DNA from: Nisaea sp.
Lineage (GTDB): Bacteria > Pseudomonadota > Alphaproteobacteria > Thalassobaculales > Thalassobaculaceae
Assembly: GCF_034670185.1 (NCBI RefSeq)
Contig: NZ_JAXMNY010000001.1
Span: 682,001 to 746,000 of the forward strand
DNA: 64,000 bases
Reading direction: 5' to 3'
The notes beneath the pieces were generated by a model, which saw only the letters and a list, made by a program, of their open reading frames with translations, made no database searches and had not been told where the DNA came from. Positions 62,780 through 64,000 of this stretch are shown one piece after another (position 1 is the stretch's first letter; each line of letters opens with the position of its first letter). Made by a program: the position numbers and the translations under genes.

Positions 62780-63805
62780 TCAGAGGGTGACGACGATCTT
62801 GCCGATATGCCCGGCCTGTTTCATGTGCTGGAAGGCATCGGCGGCTTTTTCGATCGGGAACGTGCTGTCGATCACCGGCTTGATGCCGTGCAGGTCCATC
62901 GCCCGGGCGAGATCGCGCAGCCCGGCCTGAGAGCCGACCACGACGCCTTCCATCCGCACATTCGGGCCGATGAGCTGCAACACGTTCAACGGCACTTCCG
63001 CGCCACCGACGAAACCGATCACGCCGATAAAGCCGCCGAAGGCAACGGCAGCGAAGGATTGGGCAAGGGTGCTGCCGGTGGTCTCGACGACGATGTCGAC
63101 GCCGTGCCCGCCGGTTACGTCCTTCACCGCGGCGCCCCATTCCGGCGTCTCGCGGTAATTGACCACATGATCGGCGCCGAGCTTCTTCAGCATGGCCGCC
63201 TTCTTGGCGGTTGAGGTGAGGGCAACGACTTCCGCACCGGCCGCCTTGGCGAGTTGCAGGGCGAAGAGGGCGACGCCACCGGTGCCTTCCACAAGCACCC
63301 GATCACCGCTTTTCAGGCCGCCCTGCTGCAGGCAGGTCCAGGCTGTCAGGGCCGCAATCGGCAGTGTTGCGGCCTCGGCATCGCTGAGATTTGCCGGAGC
63401 CGGGATCACCTCGTCGGCCGGGACCGCGATATATTCCCGGAGCACGCCGGGGAGCGGGCCGCCGAGGGTCTGCTTCGTACGCTGCTGCTGGGTCACCTTG
63501 CCGTCACGCCAGCCCTGGATGTAACAGGGCACAACCCGGTCGCCTTCCTTGAACAGACTGACGTCCTCACCCACAGCGACCACGGTGCCGCAGCAATCAG
63601 AGCAGGGCACATAGGGCATCGGCAGGGTCGGCATGTAGGTGCCGCCGAGCACCGCCAGATCGCGGTAGTTCAGAGTGACGGCATTCACCCGGATCAGGAT
63701 CTCGCCGCGTCGGGGAGCGGGGATCGGGCGCTCCACGAGGCTCAGGCTGTCGATGGAGAAGGCCGAAGCCTCAATGGCTTTCATGGTGCCGGTCGGTTGG
63801 GGCAT
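62780..63805 (-). CDS. NAD(P)-dependent alcohol dehydrogenase / quinone reductase (MDR family)
   Basis: 341 residues. N-terminal GroES-like domain with RVNAVTLNYRDLAVLGG and a cluster CSDCCGTVVAVGEDV. The catalytic-Zn cysteine of true alcohol dehydrogenases is replaced (NYRDLAVLGG in place of GVCxSD), while a cofactor motif (GTGGVALFALQLAKAAGAEVVALTST, about 168) is intact. It therefore resembles zinc-less quinone reductase-like MDRs. Substrate unknown. Downstream of a GlcD-type oxidase gene on the same strand, separated by 32 bp. Confidence 0.9.
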   Translation of the reverse strand: MPQPTGTMKAIEASAFSIDSLSLVERPIPAPRRGEILIRVNAVTLNYRDLAVLGGTYMPTLPMPYVPCSDCCGTVVAVGEDVSLFKEGDRVVPCYIQGWRDGKVTQQQRTKQTLGGPLPGVLREYIAVPADEVIPAPANLSDAEAATLPIAALTAWTCLQQGGLKSGDRVLVEGTGGVALFALQLAKAAGAEVVALTSTAKKAAMLKKLGADHVVNYRETPEWGAAVKDVTGGHGVDIVVETTGSTLAQSFAAVAFGGFIGVIGFVGGAEVPLNVLQLIGPNVRMEGVVVGSQAGLRDLARAMDLHGIKPVIDSTFPIEKAADAFQHMKQAGHIGKIVVTL

Positions 63806-63837
63806 GTCTGTCTCGCTGTCTGGGACGTGGTTGAGGC

Positions 63838-64000
63838 TCAGGCGGGCAGAACCTTGCCGGGATTCATGATGTTCTGCGGGTCCAGCGCCTGCTTGATCGC
63901 CCTCATGGCGTTGAGGGCCAACCCGTGTTCGGCTTCCATGTAGCGCATCTTGCCCTGGCCGATGCCGTGCTCGCCGGTACAGGTGCCGTCCATCTCCAGC
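63838..64000 (-). CDS. FAD-linked oxidase, C-terminal end (partial; glycolate/D-lactate type)
   Basis: Only the last 53 codons are inside the window. The end GTCTGEHGIGQGKMRYMEAEHG followed by MRAIKQALDPQNIMNPGKVLP is the C-terminal signature of FAD-linked oxidases such as GlcD and D-lactate dehydrogenase (cytochrome). The stop codon is at 63838-63840. The FAD-binding N-terminus lies outside the window, so the substrate is unassigned. It may be transcribed with the MDR gene downstream. Confidence 0.9.
   Translation of the reverse strand, partial: LEMDGTCTGEHGIGQGKMRYMEAEHGLALNAMRAIKQALDPQNIMNPGKVLPA

Overview
The window comes from a GC-rich alphaproteobacterial chromosome. The gene content suggests a free-living, probably marine, heterotroph of the Rhodospirillales type. 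This is an inference from gene families: tripartite tricarboxylate (TTT) transporters with Tat-exported binding proteins, enolase-superfamily sugar-acid enzymes, type III CoA-transferases, a Liv-type ABC operon with acyl-CoA ligases, NnrU, HupE and an AqpS/ArsH arsenic cluster. No rRNA, CRISPR array or complete IS element was seen. Both ends cut through genes: psuG on the left and an FAD-linked oxidase on the right.

Layout. 1-3133: end of psuG, a small membrane protein, NnrU, a DUF3253 protein, and the leftward set yggT-yggU-folD. 3354-14129: tRNA-Ala(CGC) followed by a 10.7-kb integrative island, bounded by a 44-bp direct repeat (43/44 identical) of the tRNA 3' end. It carries a tyrosine integrase directly behind the tRNA, two orphan genes, an AT-rich palindrome-rich spacer, a serine recombinase, and two large convergent genes. 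One encodes a GHKL-ATPase fused to a Shedu-like PD-(D/E)XK nuclease; the other encodes a membrane-anchored KAP-type NTPase. This pair is the best candidate in the window for an undescribed (defence) system.

14146-21380: catabolic cluster with an enolase-superfamily enzyme, TctA/TctB/TctC, a GntR/FCD regulator with a clear operator, and a divergent CoA-transferase plus crotonase. 21488-24988: methyltransferase, chemoreceptor, PilZ protein, small membrane protein. 24998-27768: glutathione peroxidase, DMT exporter and a second enolase-superfamily dehydratase. 27868-28805: a coiled-coil protein and a lipoprotein of unknown function. 28947-37386: a seven-gene leftward operon (acyl-CoA ligase, LivG, LivH, LivM, binding protein, LivF, PaaK-like ligase) that looks like uptake plus CoA activation of an organic acid. 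37843-40590: aconitase with its terminator.

40847-42204: a pesticin-type muramidase gene overlapping a gene for a secreted protein, a possible toxin/immunity pair. 42214-44013: adenine deaminase. 44171-47072: arsenic cluster of arsR, divergent from a threonine-dehydratase-like gene, an aquaporin and arsH, with two TTCGG-N6-CCGAA operators between the divergent genes. 48123-53541: IlvD/Edd dehydratase, SHOCT protein, luciferase-like monooxygenase, MFS transporter, DUF2892 protein. 53678-58375: a second-type FtsH followed by a P-type cation ATPase. 58406-64000: PAS-GGDEF cyclase, SDR, DUF1223, YbaK, HupE, zinc-less alcohol dehydrogenase/quinone reductase, and the end of a glycolate/lactate-type oxidase.
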